NCBI GenBank assembly: GCA_947626565.1
Contig: CANQSQ010000006.1
Coordinates: 1 to 62,178, forward strand
Length of the DNA stretch: 62,178 nucleotides
Direction: 5' to 3'
DNA from: an uncultured Bacilli bacterium
Lineage (GTDB): Bacteria > Bacillota_I > Bacilli_A > RF39 > UBA660
Part shown: positions 53,038 to 62,131 of the stretch, piece by piece
Position numbering within the stretch: position 1 is the stretch's first letter
How the letters are laid out: each line of letters starts with the position of its first letter
The notes under the pieces: generated by a model
The model's database searches: none
What the model was told of the DNA's origin: nothing
What the model saw: the letters and a program-made list of their open reading frames with translations, nothing else
Translations under genes and position numbers: made by a program

Positions 53038-53051
53038 GTTGCATTTGCAAC
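53038..53051. promoter_or_regulatory. Palindromic operator between nrdD and the Crp/Fnr regulator
   Basis: GTTGCA-TT-TGCAAC is a perfect inverted repeat overlapping the -35 of the regulator promoter and 53 bases before the nrdD start. A natural site for the regulator dimer to control itself and nrdD; inferred. Confidence 0.6.
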
Positions 53052-53072
53052 ACATTTAAAAATTGTTATAAT
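53045..53072 (+). promoter_or_regulatory. Promoter of the Crp/Fnr-type regulator
   Basis: TTGCAA, 16 bases, perfect TATAAT, 24 bases before ATG 53097. The -35 lies within the palindrome at 53038-53051. Confidence 0.75.
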
Positions 53073-53096
53073 AGACTTAAGAAGGTGTCTTATAAA

Positions 53097-53726
53097 ATGA
53101 CTGAAAATAATCAAAATGATAAATTATTTCTTTTTAAAAAAGATTTGTCAAGCTGTGTCAACATTACATGTAAAACATTTTTTAACCATGAATTAATTTT
53201 AAATTTCAATACTTTATCTAAACAAGTTGGCTTTATTACTTATGGTCATGCCACTATTATTAAATTAGATATTAATGGTAATAAAATAGTCCTACGTGAG
53301 TTAAAAGAAAATGATATCTTTTCTAATCTCTTTTACCAAGACTTTGAAGATGAAATCTACATTTTCAGTAACTCTAGTATAACAGAAGTTAGTTTTATTA
53401 ATTATTATCCTATTCTAAAAGACTGTACGATGAATTGTCCTTTTCATACTAATTTAGTTCTTACTTTATTTGATCTTATTATTAATGATAATAAAGAGTT
53501 AAATGAAAAGATTGAACTTTTATCACAAAAAACAGTTGAAGATAAAATTATTTATTTTTTAAAAAAGCGTACTAAAAATAATATTTTTAAGGTTACTACT
53601 TCTTACAAAGCTATTGCTGATTATCTTTCTATTGACAGAAGTAATTTTATGCGAGAATTAAAAAAATTAGAAACCAAAGGCATCATCAAAAAAGAAGGTC
53701 GCAAAATTACCTTCTTACAGTATTAA
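53097..53726 (+). CDS. Crp/Fnr-family transcription regulator
   Basis: About 209 residues from ATG 53097 (AAGAAGGTG site); the longer open frame upstream is the promoter region. A cyclic-nucleotide-binding-like beta barrel (LNFNTLSKQVGFITYGHATI, GNKIVLRELKENDIFSNL) is followed by a dimer helix and a helix-turn-helix (YKAIADYLSIDRSNFMRELK, KLETKGIIKKEG). Four Cys in two pairs, SSCVNITC near the start and KDCTMNC in the middle, could hold an Fe-S cluster as oxygen sensor, though spacing is unlike E. coli FNR. Divergent from the anaerobic nrdD operon, so a redox-linked control is likely. Confidence 0.85.
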   Translation: MTENNQNDKLFLFKKDLSSCVNITCKTFFNHELILNFNTLSKQVGFITYGHATIIKLDINGNKIVLRELKENDIFSNLFYQDFEDEIYIFSNSSITEVSFINYYPILKDCTMNCPFHTNLVLTLFDLIINDNKELNEKIELLSQKTVEDKIIYFLKKRTKNNIFKVTTSYKAIADYLSIDRSNFMRELKKLETKGIIKKEGRKITFLQY

Positions 53727-53729
53727 TAG

Positions 53730-56228
53730 TTATCTTCTTTTTTTATATTGTCTTGCTACTCTTTTTAATTTACTTTGATTTTTTTTCGTTATACTACTTG
53801 GTAAATATTTCCGATTACTATTTAATTGTCCCAAGTACTCTTCAATAGCTGCTACTTCTTTATCTATTTCATATTTACCTGTTTCTATCTTATTTAACAC
53901 ATTTAACAAATAATAGCCCAAAAAGCTACTACTATCTAAATTAATATCTAAATCGGACGTAACTTCTGGAACATAATATTTATCTACAACGTGATCTAAA
54001 ATATCAAAGATTTGATAGGCTTCTCTCTTAGGAATTTCAATTAGCTTATCACAAATAGCATTATGATTATCTTTAATTAACTCTTCACTATTTTCTAAGT
54101 CTTTTTCATAAATAAATGGAATATGTCTTTGTTCAAATCTTCTCTTTACATCCTTACTAATAGCTTTTAATATTACCTCTTTTATTCCTTCACTAACATG
54201 AATATCTTTATAATCATTTTCATCTTGTAAATGACTGGTAATCATCATCAATTCTTTTAAGTCTTCTCTTTCTCTAAAAGCATTAATATCTTCATCACTA
54301 TATGTTTTATTAACTTTTATTAATCCCGGAGTTAATCGCATATTTGTTAATTCATAGCCATTAACTAAGGAATAAGTAAAACTCATAACAGGATATACTT
54401 TATTCTCATCTAATTTAGGTAAGACCTTTTTTCCTGCTAAAGAGGCTTTTACCATTTCACTATCATCACTTACTACCTTACTAGTATCCAATAAATGAAC
54501 TCCCAACGTAATAGTTCCATTTTCATCATGTCCTACTGAAAATCCTATATTATCTACATTTTCTAGCATAAAGACACTTGTCTCATCACTATCCATATAA
54601 ATAGGATAATTACGTCTCATATAATAATTAACTAGACTATCCATATAAAATTCTATAAAAGTTTGCTCTTGTTTTACTTTTTCTTTATCATAATTTCTTT
54701 TTTCTTTATCTACTCTATTATTACGTAATTCATTAACATCATTAACTATTTCACTCATAGAAGCATATTTATGTCTTTGACAATACTCTAAAAATTCATC
54801 AAGTCTTTCATTTATTTCTTTTATCTCTTCGTCTTTTAAGACCACTTTATTATCATAAAAAACTTTAATAACTTCTTTATAAAAATCTGGTTCAATATAT
54901 TCAAAATGTTGATTAATAAGCTTCAACTTATAATTCATTATAAATTTATCTAGTAACTCTAAAATTATATGTTTATTATCTTTTCTAGCATTTTTACATC
55001 CATCTATTTGTCTAATCAATTTTTCTAAATATGTAAAATTATCATCATTATAAATTAAACTCTCCAAAATCTTATAATAAACCTTTGTATCTACTTCTTC
55101 TTCGTAAGGTATAAATGGTTTTAAATCTTCAAATTTTTTAACTAATTTTTTTAAGAAAATTCTTTCAGCATCATCATATTCATTTTGGCCTTGTTTAAGA
55201 GTTTTTAATTTATTTTTAACAACATCCATTCCTAATAAAGCTATATCCATTAAAGCTTCATAGTCTAACTCTAATTTCTCTAAAGTAGTAAATAAATGCT
55301 CTAAATCTTTAGGAATAAAATTCTTTATTGATGTTCCATATCTTCTACTATATCTACCACTTCTAATATTATTCAATCGATCAACAAATTCTTTGCAATC
55401 TGGATACACTCCTTGAATTAATTCTTTATAATCACTTTCATCTTCATAATCCAAATTTTTTTTCGGTATACTATTATTGTAAATGGAATTTTCTATCGCT
55501 ATTAATCTTTCAATATTACTTATAAATAACTTACTCTTATTATAAGCCATTTTGGCCTTAGTAATTATTTCTTTATAATTTTTATATTTCTCTTGTTCTA
55601 GTAACAATTTAAATTCTTTCTTATTTTTTTCTAACTTAGGACCTAAACCGTTTTCTGCTGCTACTATTTTATAGTACTTCTCCATTGTCTCTTTTTTAGC
55701 TCTATATAAATAAACAGTAGCTTCTATATATTTTACTCTTAACCTAAGTAATAGACCTATTCTTTCTTCATAATCAGCACTATTTATGTATTTTTCTAAT
55801 AACTCTTTATCACTATCTTGAAAATAAAAATTTAATCTAATCAAATTATCAATAACTATTTGTCTTCTTTTTTCAGCTTTAGAAACGTCACTTTCTTTTT
55901 TACTATTTTCTGAAGCTGCCAATTTTTGTTCAATATATTCTTCTTCTATTTTATTTACTTTTTTCTGTACTAATTTACAATCACGTAACAGTTTTTTATA
56001 CTTTTCAAATTCAAAAGCCTCATTAACATTTAAAAAATGTTTTTTTAATGCTGCATATTCTCTATTTTTTGCTCGTAAATATTTTTTTGTATTTTTTAAA
56101 TCATCTATTTTTAATTCATTAATACTCATATCATTCAATTCTTCAAAGTTTTTTACTTCATTGATATGTTCTACAATAAATAAAATATTTTCCAATTCCG
56201 AAGCTGTAAAGCCTACTTTTTTCTTCAT
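53730..56228 (-). CDS. Large coiled-coil protein with a possible degenerate RNB-like domain
   Basis: About 832 residues. Residues 1 to about 540 are long Lys/Glu/Leu helices of coiled-coil character (KYLRAKNREYAALKKHFLNV, KLVQKKVNKIEEEYIEQKLA). Residues about 540-670 contain VGHDENGTITLGVHLLDTSK, which looks like the GVHIADVSHYV strand of RNase II/R enzymes, and LTPGLIKVNKTYSDEDI, like the I-x-S-x-x-x-x-T-Y block after it. The acidic catalytic motif D-x5-D-x-D-D is not intact (NVDNIGF). So it may be an inactive RNB relative, or unrelated. The C-terminus is basic. ATG 56228 has GGGAGG. It converges with the regulator gene, only three bases apart. Confidence 0.55.
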   Translation of the reverse strand: MKKKVGFTASELENILFIVEHINEVKNFEELNDMSINELKIDDLKNTKKYLRAKNREYAALKKHFLNVNEAFEFEKYKKLLRDCKLVQKKVNKIEEEYIEQKLAASENSKKESDVSKAEKRRQIVIDNLIRLNFYFQDSDKELLEKYINSADYEERIGLLLRLRVKYIEATVYLYRAKKETMEKYYKIVAAENGLGPKLEKNKKEFKLLLEQEKYKNYKEIITKAKMAYNKSKLFISNIERLIAIENSIYNNSIPKKNLDYEDESDYKELIQGVYPDCKEFVDRLNNIRSGRYSRRYGTSIKNFIPKDLEHLFTTLEKLELDYEALMDIALLGMDVVKNKLKTLKQGQNEYDDAERIFLKKLVKKFEDLKPFIPYEEEVDTKVYYKILESLIYNDDNFTYLEKLIRQIDGCKNARKDNKHIILELLDKFIMNYKLKLINQHFEYIEPDFYKEVIKVFYDNKVVLKDEEIKEINERLDEFLEYCQRHKYASMSEIVNDVNELRNNRVDKEKRNYDKEKVKQEQTFIEFYMDSLVNYYMRRNYPIYMDSDETSVFMLENVDNIGFSVGHDENGTITLGVHLLDTSKVVSDDSEMVKASLAGKKVLPKLDENKVYPVMSFTYSLVNGYELTNMRLTPGLIKVNKTYSDEDINAFREREDLKELMMITSHLQDENDYKDIHVSEGIKEVILKAISKDVKRRFEQRHIPFIYEKDLENSEELIKDNHNAICDKLIEIPKREAYQIFDILDHVVDKYYVPEVTSDLDINLDSSSFLGYYLLNVLNKIETGKYEIDKEVAAIEEYLGQLNSNRKYLPSSITKKNQSKLKRVARQYKKRR

Positions 56229-56283
56229 ACCAAAACCTCCCAATTTAACCTATACTATAACACAATTATTTTTTTATGCAAAC

Positions 56284-56306
56284 AAAAAAGTAAGTAAATT
56301 TCTTAC
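56284..56306 (-). terminator. Terminator after tex
   Basis: GTAAG/CTTAC stem overlapping the stop codon, then TTTTTTG on the minus strand. Confidence 0.7.
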
Positions 56307-58456
56307 CTAGGTAACAAACTTAAACTTACTTTTTCTTTTTCAATGGAAATATCATCTACATAGCAATCTACTATATCGCCAACACTTACTACCTCACTTG
56401 GATGTTTAATATATTTATCCGTTAATTTTGATATATGAGCCAGTCCATCATTATGTAAACCAATATCGATAAAAGCTCCAAAATCAACTACATTTCTAAC
56501 CGTTCCTTGTAATCTCATTCCTATTGTCAAATCTTTTATATCTAAAACATCACTTTTTAATAATGGTTGTGGATAATCATCTCTAGGATCTAAATTAGGT
56601 TTTTTTAACGACGTTATTACATCTTCTAAAGTATAAGTATCTGTTTTTAATTTAGTACTCATTTGTTCAACATTAACTTTATCTAATTTCTCAATTAATT
56701 CTTTACTACCAATATCTTCTATTTTACTATTTATTTCTTTCAACAAATTAAGAGCAACTTCATAACTCTCTGGATGTATAGCCGTTCTATCTAAAATATT
56801 ATCTCCATCACTTATTCGTAAAAAACCAATTGCTTGTTCATAAGTTTTATCTGTCAAAATCTTTTGTTTTTTCAATTCTTCTCTAGTTCTAATTTTACCC
56901 TTTTCTTCTCGGTAATTAATTATTTTTTCAATAGCTTTTTTCGTAATTCCTGACACATATTTCAATAATGAAGCTGAAGCTGTATTTACATTAACTCCTA
57001 CACTATTAACACACTTTTCCACAACAAAATCTAATGAATTAGCTAAATTTTTCTGACTAACATCATGTTGATATAATCCTACTCCAATACCATCAGGTGG
57101 AATTTTTACTAGTTCTGCTAAAGGATCTTGTAGTCTTCTTCCAATACTAACAGCACTTCTTTTTTCCACAGCTAAATCAGGGAATTCTTCTAAAGCAACT
57201 GGTGATGCACTATAAATTGAAGCTCCTGCTTCTGAAACAATAACATACTTACAATTCAAATGATATTCATGGATCATTTCACTACAAAACTTCTCTGATT
57301 CTCTTGAAGCTGTACCATTACCAATCGCAATAATATCTACATTATATTTCTTAATTAATGATACCACTATCTCTTGACACTTCTTTATAACCTCACTATT
57401 ACTATTATTTAAAAAAGGTTTTATTACTGTTGAATCTAAATATTTACCATTTTTATCCACAACCGCTAATTTGCATCCATTAACAAAACCCGGATCAAAT
57501 GCTAAAACTACTTTTTCCTTCATTGGTGGTGTCAATAATAAAGCCTCTAAATTTTTACCAAAATTATCAATAGCGGCCTCTTCCCCTTTTTCTGTTAAAT
57601 CACTTCTAATTTCTCTTTCTATTGACGGAGCAATTAATCTTTTATAAGCATCCTCTATAGCTTCTTTTACATAACTACATACAAAGCTTTTTTCATTCTT
57701 AATTATTTTCTTTTCTAAATAACTAATTATTTCTTCTTTAGAAACATCTATAGATACACTAAGTACTTTCTCATTTTCCCCTCTATTAATAGCTAAAATT
57801 CGATGAGCTTTAATATATTTTACGGCTTCATTATAATCATAATACATCTCATATATTTTTTTCTCATCCTGAGCATCTTTCTTCTTCTTAGAAATAATAA
57901 CACCATTCTTATAAAAATAACTTCTAATAAATTTACGATAGCTAGCATTATCACTAATCCATTCCGCAATAATATATTTAGCCCCTTCAATACATTTTTC
58001 TACTGGTAAATCATCTTTAACAAACTTTGCAGCCATTTCTTCTAAACTACCTTTAAGAGGAAAACTCATCATCATTTTTGCCAAAGGTTCAAGTCCCATT
58101 TTAATCGCTTCTGTTGCCTTTGTTTTCTTCTTTTCTTTATATGGCCGATATAAATCCTCAACTTCTACCAACTTACTACATTTCATAATAGCGTCTCTTA
58201 ACTCATCAGTAAGCATATCTTTTTCATCAATTAATCTAATTACATCTTCTTTTCTTTTTAATAAATTTTCTTGATACTCATATACTTCCCCAATTGATCG
58301 TATTACTTCTTCATCCAAAGCACCTGTAGCTTCTTTTCTATATCTTGCTATAAAAGGAATTGTGTCACCTTCACTTAGTAAATTTAAAACAACTTGTACT
58401 TGCTTTTCTGTAATATTTAAATCTTTCGCAATTTCTTTTATTATTAATTCATTCAT
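56303..58456 (-). CDS. tex: Tex-family S1 RNA-binding transcription accessory protein
   Basis: About 717 residues, normal for Tex. N-terminal helical Tex domain (TIPFIARYRKEATGALDEEV, EVEDLYRPYKEKKKTKATEA), a YqgF-like RNase H fold (VVLAFDPGFVNGCKLAVVDK, IAIGNGTASRESEKF, VSEAGASIYSASPVALEEFP), helix-hairpin-helix segments (NTASASLLKYVSGITKKAIE) and a C-terminal S1 domain (MRLQGTVRNVVDFGAFIDIG). ATG 58456 follows GGAGG. A single-gene unit with its own terminator. It acts on RNA polymerase/ribosome-linked RNA. Confidence 0.97.
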   Translation of the reverse strand: MNELIIKEIAKDLNITEKQVQVVLNLLSEGDTIPFIARYRKEATGALDEEVIRSIGEVYEYQENLLKRKEDVIRLIDEKDMLTDELRDAIMKCSKLVEVEDLYRPYKEKKKTKATEAIKMGLEPLAKMMMSFPLKGSLEEMAAKFVKDDLPVEKCIEGAKYIIAEWISDNASYRKFIRSYFYKNGVIISKKKKDAQDEKKIYEMYYDYNEAVKYIKAHRILAINRGENEKVLSVSIDVSKEEIISYLEKKIIKNEKSFVCSYVKEAIEDAYKRLIAPSIEREIRSDLTEKGEEAAIDNFGKNLEALLLTPPMKEKVVLAFDPGFVNGCKLAVVDKNGKYLDSTVIKPFLNNSNSEVIKKCQEIVVSLIKKYNVDIIAIGNGTASRESEKFCSEMIHEYHLNCKYVIVSEAGASIYSASPVALEEFPDLAVEKRSAVSIGRRLQDPLAELVKIPPDGIGVGLYQHDVSQKNLANSLDFVVEKCVNSVGVNVNTASASLLKYVSGITKKAIEKIINYREEKGKIRTREELKKQKILTDKTYEQAIGFLRISDGDNILDRTAIHPESYEVALNLLKEINSKIEDIGSKELIEKLDKVNVEQMSTKLKTDTYTLEDVITSLKKPNLDPRDDYPQPLLKSDVLDIKDLTIGMRLQGTVRNVVDFGAFIDIGLHNDGLAHISKLTDKYIKHPSEVVSVGDIVDCYVDDISIEKEKVSLSLLPR

Positions 58457-58511
58457 TCTATTAACCTCCATTTTTACGTTCCTTACTATTTTATCATAAT
58501 TTTAAAAAAAA

Positions 58512-58546
58512 GAAAAAATATATAAGTAAACCTTACTTATATATTT
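58512..58546 (-). terminator. Very strong terminator after the VWA surface protein gene
   Basis: Perfect 13-bp AAATATATAAGTA/TACTTATATATTT stem with a 5-base loop, then TTTTTTCTTTTTTTT on the minus strand; it overlaps the stop codon. Confidence 0.9.
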
Positions 58547-61500
58547 AATATTGTGGCCTTATAGTAGCTTTAAATCCATAATATTGATTTATTGATGCAT
58601 CAGTTATAAAAGTTATTTTTATATGATTACCCTCAATTGTTATATTTTCAGTAGCAATTGCTGTTTTACTTCCTCCAAATTTCTTATTATAACCCGAATT
58701 GGAAGATATAGTTATATAATCATAATTTGCATCTTCTGTTTGATATTCCAAAACAACATTTAAAGACTTCGCTCCTTCATATGTTTTTTCAAATTCTTCT
58801 GAAGCATTATTTGAATATGGACTATGAGATGAAGATTCTACTATTTCTTCCTCAATCTTAGGTATCTCTACTATTTCAACTTCACTAACAACCACATTTC
58901 TAGCTGGCATTTCAAACGTATTACCTTGTATCAATTCTCCATCTAGCTTGAAAGATGATACCATATATCCCTCCACTGTAGTACTTAACGTAACTTTAGC
59001 TTTTTCTTTAGCCAAAGGCTTATCAGCAACCACATTTTCTGTTTCAATGTTAATGGTATAAGAAGGACGACTATCATCAATTTGATATGGATTATATAAA
59101 TCACCATCGCCACCAACTACAAACACATCATAATTTAACGACAGTGCCGGACGTACATAAAAACTATTTCTAACCACGTTATAAGAAGTACCTAACTCTC
59201 CTTCATCATCTACTGTATAATTATAAGCATAATTTTCATTATAGCCACGAGGTGTCATTGTCCACCACTCTATTCCAGCATTTAAATAAGAATCAGAACT
59301 ATGGCAATAAAAACTACCGGAACCACCTAACGTCGTTTCATCAGCTGTCAACAAACCTACCGGATAACTAAGTTTTCCATTACCAACATCTTCACTAACA
59401 GTAAATCTATCTTGCATTCTTGAACATGTTACCTCGGGATCTCTATAATGTACATATGTCTCTTTAAAGTATAGAAAATTAGCTGAATTACCATTAGTAT
59501 CCCAACCATTTTTATATTTTACAAGTCGGTTATTACACCAAACCGTATCCTCTAACATAGCCTCAAATTCTGTATCTAATATAGTATTTTCATACCATTT
59601 ATCTACTGCTGTTTTTATATTTGATGGATTTTTATTTTCCGTATTAATTAAATTATCATACAAAGACTCAATCGTTGTACCATTAGTAAAGCTAACAGAA
59701 TATATTTCATTATAAGTCCTATAAAGTGAATCCTGACCCGAAAAATAAACATATGTAATATAATTACAATTAGTACCTTCTGCTAAACAAGAATAATGAT
59801 GGGCATTAGAAATATTGGTTCGTGCTTGATTAACATTGGTAACATAATCAAATGGATTTATCTCAATAACATCATCCAACACTAAATCATAACTATTTCC
59901 ATTCCAAGTAACTTGATTACTAAATTTCCACTTATGTAACTCATAATAATCATACCAAGAAACATAAGTTTCACCATTTTCAAATTCAATATATGCTTGC
60001 TTAGCACTAGTTTGACTATTAATATGATCAACATATCTCACTTTTGCACAACCCTCATTTGTTGTTGAAACACAAGTATAGTAACCACTCAAACTACCAA
60101 AATCAGATTCCCACAAGTGACTTGCAGCACCCTCACCTAAAGTATATAAACCAGTATCAGGATCATACGTAACACTATCAGCATAATAATATTCTGTATT
60201 CGCAACCGTATTATCATTTCTTAAAGTTTTACCAAGAATTCTATACCACCGCATATCTTTAGACCCTGGTATCATTAAAGTATCACCATACATATAACCA
60301 ACATGAACTATTGAAGATGCTGATGAGTTAAATGCTGACCTTCCAACAGCAGAACCAGCTCCTGTATTATTACAAAAGCCTTCACTACTTGGAACTCCAT
60401 TATAAACTATCTTTACGCCACCAGTTTCTGTCGTTCGTACAATTTTCCAACAATATCCAGCATAAATTAGATTATTTTTAGTATCAGCATTAGTACCACG
60501 ATAAAAATAAATAGGAAATTCATCACCGCTAGTTGCTTTCATTTCATAAACTCCCGAATAAGTCTTACTTATCGCATTACTACTCCAGTCAGTATCATAA
60601 GTTAATCGGCTATCATCAAAAGCTTTACTTCCTTTAATAGTATCATAAAGTCGTTCAACAGAATGAAGGGTTCCATCCATTGTCTTACAAATATTTAACT
60701 TTTTCCATTTTGCTTTTAATTGTACATCAGCTTCCGGCATAATAAAATAATCATTATTTATTCTTTCCACATTTTCTGTCATTATCTCCCATCCAGCAAA
60801 TTGGTATTCATTACTTTTTACCCCTTCAGCTATCTCTACTGTATCATATACTAAATAGGTTTTGTCACTAGGAGCATCACCTACAAGTTCAGCACCTTCT
60901 GGTAAATTTACATCATAAGATACATTGTAACTACTACGTAAAGCTGGCGTTAATTCACTATCAATATTTTCAACATCATTATCTATAGTTGATTTAATAA
61001 CCTCATGCGTATTAGTATTATAAACTCCCTCTTTAGACATTAAACTATCTTGTAAATTTAATCTTATTTTCATTCTAACATATTCATCTAAGGATTCATC
61101 CGTTCTCATTCCTGAAGCCATACTAGATAAATCCCACGTAATTTTCTGCTCTTCAGCATCAAAAGTAAATTTTCCTTTTGTAACTTCAATATCCGCTTCT
61201 TTACTAACATAAAAATTATCCGTATCAATATAATCATCTATCGTAAATATACCATAACTCATTTTAATTACAGAAGCATCATATAAACTATTATACAAAG
61301 TTTCCATACTAGCAATAAACTGATTATCACTTACTACCTTTGTTGGTCCTAAAACACTATCTCCCATTTCATATTGAACAGCATTTACTTGTACAAAAGG
61401 ATATTGGCTTTTTAATTGTAAATATCCCATTCTTTCATTAGGAATATCTACATTAGCATAGCCATCTGTTAAAAATAAAACTACACAATTTCTATTTTCA

Positions 61501-62051
61501 TTATAAGTATAACTTTGTAATACATTTTTAATTCTTTCAAAGGCTTGATAGTAATTTGTTCCACCATTTACTCCAATTTCTCTTAATCTTTCTATAACGT
61601 AATCTTTATCATCTGTAAAATCCGATAAAATTTGAGCATCATCATTAAAAGTAATTAATGCTACTTTATTTCCATCTTTTTTAAAAACATTATTAATTAA
61701 ATCTTCTGCATCAGCTTTTAATTTAATTAATCTTTTTCCTTCCATAGAATTAGAAGTATCTAATACAAAAATAATATCATTATATTCTTTTTCCATTTTT
61801 ACTTCTGTAAAAACATCAAATGTTACTTCAGCTTCACCTTTACCAACCCATTTAGCACTTTTTTCAATTTTCCAAGAACCAGCTTCACCATTTCTAAAAT
61901 CACTTTTTTCGGAATAAATTTCTACTTTCTTAACTGGTTCTTCATTAGCAAAAGTAAACGGAATAAAGACAATTATTAATAACATAACCGATATAATACT
62001 TATTAACTTTAATCTTTTTTTTACCAAACTACTTTCTAACAATTTTTTCAT
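58545..62051 (-). CDS. Secreted von Willebrand A-domain surface protein
   Basis: 1168 residues. Signal peptide (helix about 16-34, cleavage near FTFA-NEEP). VWA domain about 90-290 with an intact metal site: DTSNSMEG (Asp98, Ser100, Ser102), GGTNY and FLTDGYA. A B-repeat-like segment (EYQFAGWEIMTENVE) follows, then about 450-1040 a Trp/Tyr/Cys-rich region ending WWTMTPRGYNENYAYNY and SFYVRPALSLNYDVFV, the DUF6273-like pattern, and a C-terminal CUB-like domain (about 1090-1168: YDYITISSNSGYNKKFGGSK, ITFITDAS). There is no LPXTG or other anchor, so release or attachment through protein contacts is expected. Adhesin role inferred. ATG has GGATGAGG. Confidence 0.85.
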   Translation of the reverse strand: MKKLLESSLVKKRLKLISIISVMLLIIVFIPFTFANEEPVKKVEIYSEKSDFRNGEAGSWKIEKSAKWVGKGEAEVTFDVFTEVKMEKEYNDIIFVLDTSNSMEGKRLIKLKADAEDLINNVFKKDGNKVALITFNDDAQILSDFTDDKDYVIERLREIGVNGGTNYYQAFERIKNVLQSYTYNENRNCVVLFLTDGYANVDIPNERMGYLQLKSQYPFVQVNAVQYEMGDSVLGPTKVVSDNQFIASMETLYNSLYDASVIKMSYGIFTIDDYIDTDNFYVSKEADIEVTKGKFTFDAEEQKITWDLSSMASGMRTDESLDEYVRMKIRLNLQDSLMSKEGVYNTNTHEVIKSTIDNDVENIDSELTPALRSSYNVSYDVNLPEGAELVGDAPSDKTYLVYDTVEIAEGVKSNEYQFAGWEIMTENVERINNDYFIMPEADVQLKAKWKKLNICKTMDGTLHSVERLYDTIKGSKAFDDSRLTYDTDWSSNAISKTYSGVYEMKATSGDEFPIYFYRGTNADTKNNLIYAGYCWKIVRTTETGGVKIVYNGVPSSEGFCNNTGAGSAVGRSAFNSSASSIVHVGYMYGDTLMIPGSKDMRWYRILGKTLRNDNTVANTEYYYADSVTYDPDTGLYTLGEGAASHLWESDFGSLSGYYTCVSTTNEGCAKVRYVDHINSQTSAKQAYIEFENGETYVSWYDYYELHKWKFSNQVTWNGNSYDLVLDDVIEINPFDYVTNVNQARTNISNAHHYSCLAEGTNCNYITYVYFSGQDSLYRTYNEIYSVSFTNGTTIESLYDNLINTENKNPSNIKTAVDKWYENTILDTEFEAMLEDTVWCNNRLVKYKNGWDTNGNSANFLYFKETYVHYRDPEVTCSRMQDRFTVSEDVGNGKLSYPVGLLTADETTLGGSGSFYCHSSDSYLNAGIEWWTMTPRGYNENYAYNYTVDDEGELGTSYNVVRNSFYVRPALSLNYDVFVVGGDGDLYNPYQIDDSRPSYTINIETENVVADKPLAKEKAKVTLSTTVEGYMVSSFKLDGELIQGNTFEMPARNVVVSEVEIVEIPKIEEEIVESSSHSPYSNNASEEFEKTYEGAKSLNVVLEYQTEDANYDYITISSNSGYNKKFGGSKTAIATENITIEGNHIKITFITDASINQYYGFKATIRPQY

Positions 62052-62077
62052 AAAACCTCATCCTAATTATACATATA

Positions 62078-62105
62078 ATTATACTACAAAAAGAAAGATA
62101 CACAA
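62078..62105 (-). promoter_or_regulatory. Promoter of the VWA surface protein gene
   Basis: A perfect TATAAT preceded at 16 bases by TTGTGT, located between the terminator at 62108-62131 and the ATG at 62051. Confidence 0.65.
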
Positions 62106-62107
62106 TA

Positions 62108-62131
62108 AAAATCTACCAGCCTAGCTGGTAG
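62108..62131 (-). terminator. Terminator of the RNA entering the window from the right
   Basis: Perfect 8-bp CTACCAGC/GCTGGTAG stem with a 3-base loop and ATTTTTATT on the minus strand. Confidence 0.8.

Noticed and set aside
52989-53096. Longer start for the Crp/Fnr regulator
   Set aside because: The extra 36 codons span the promoter and palindrome and lack a ribosome site; ATG 53097 has a good one.
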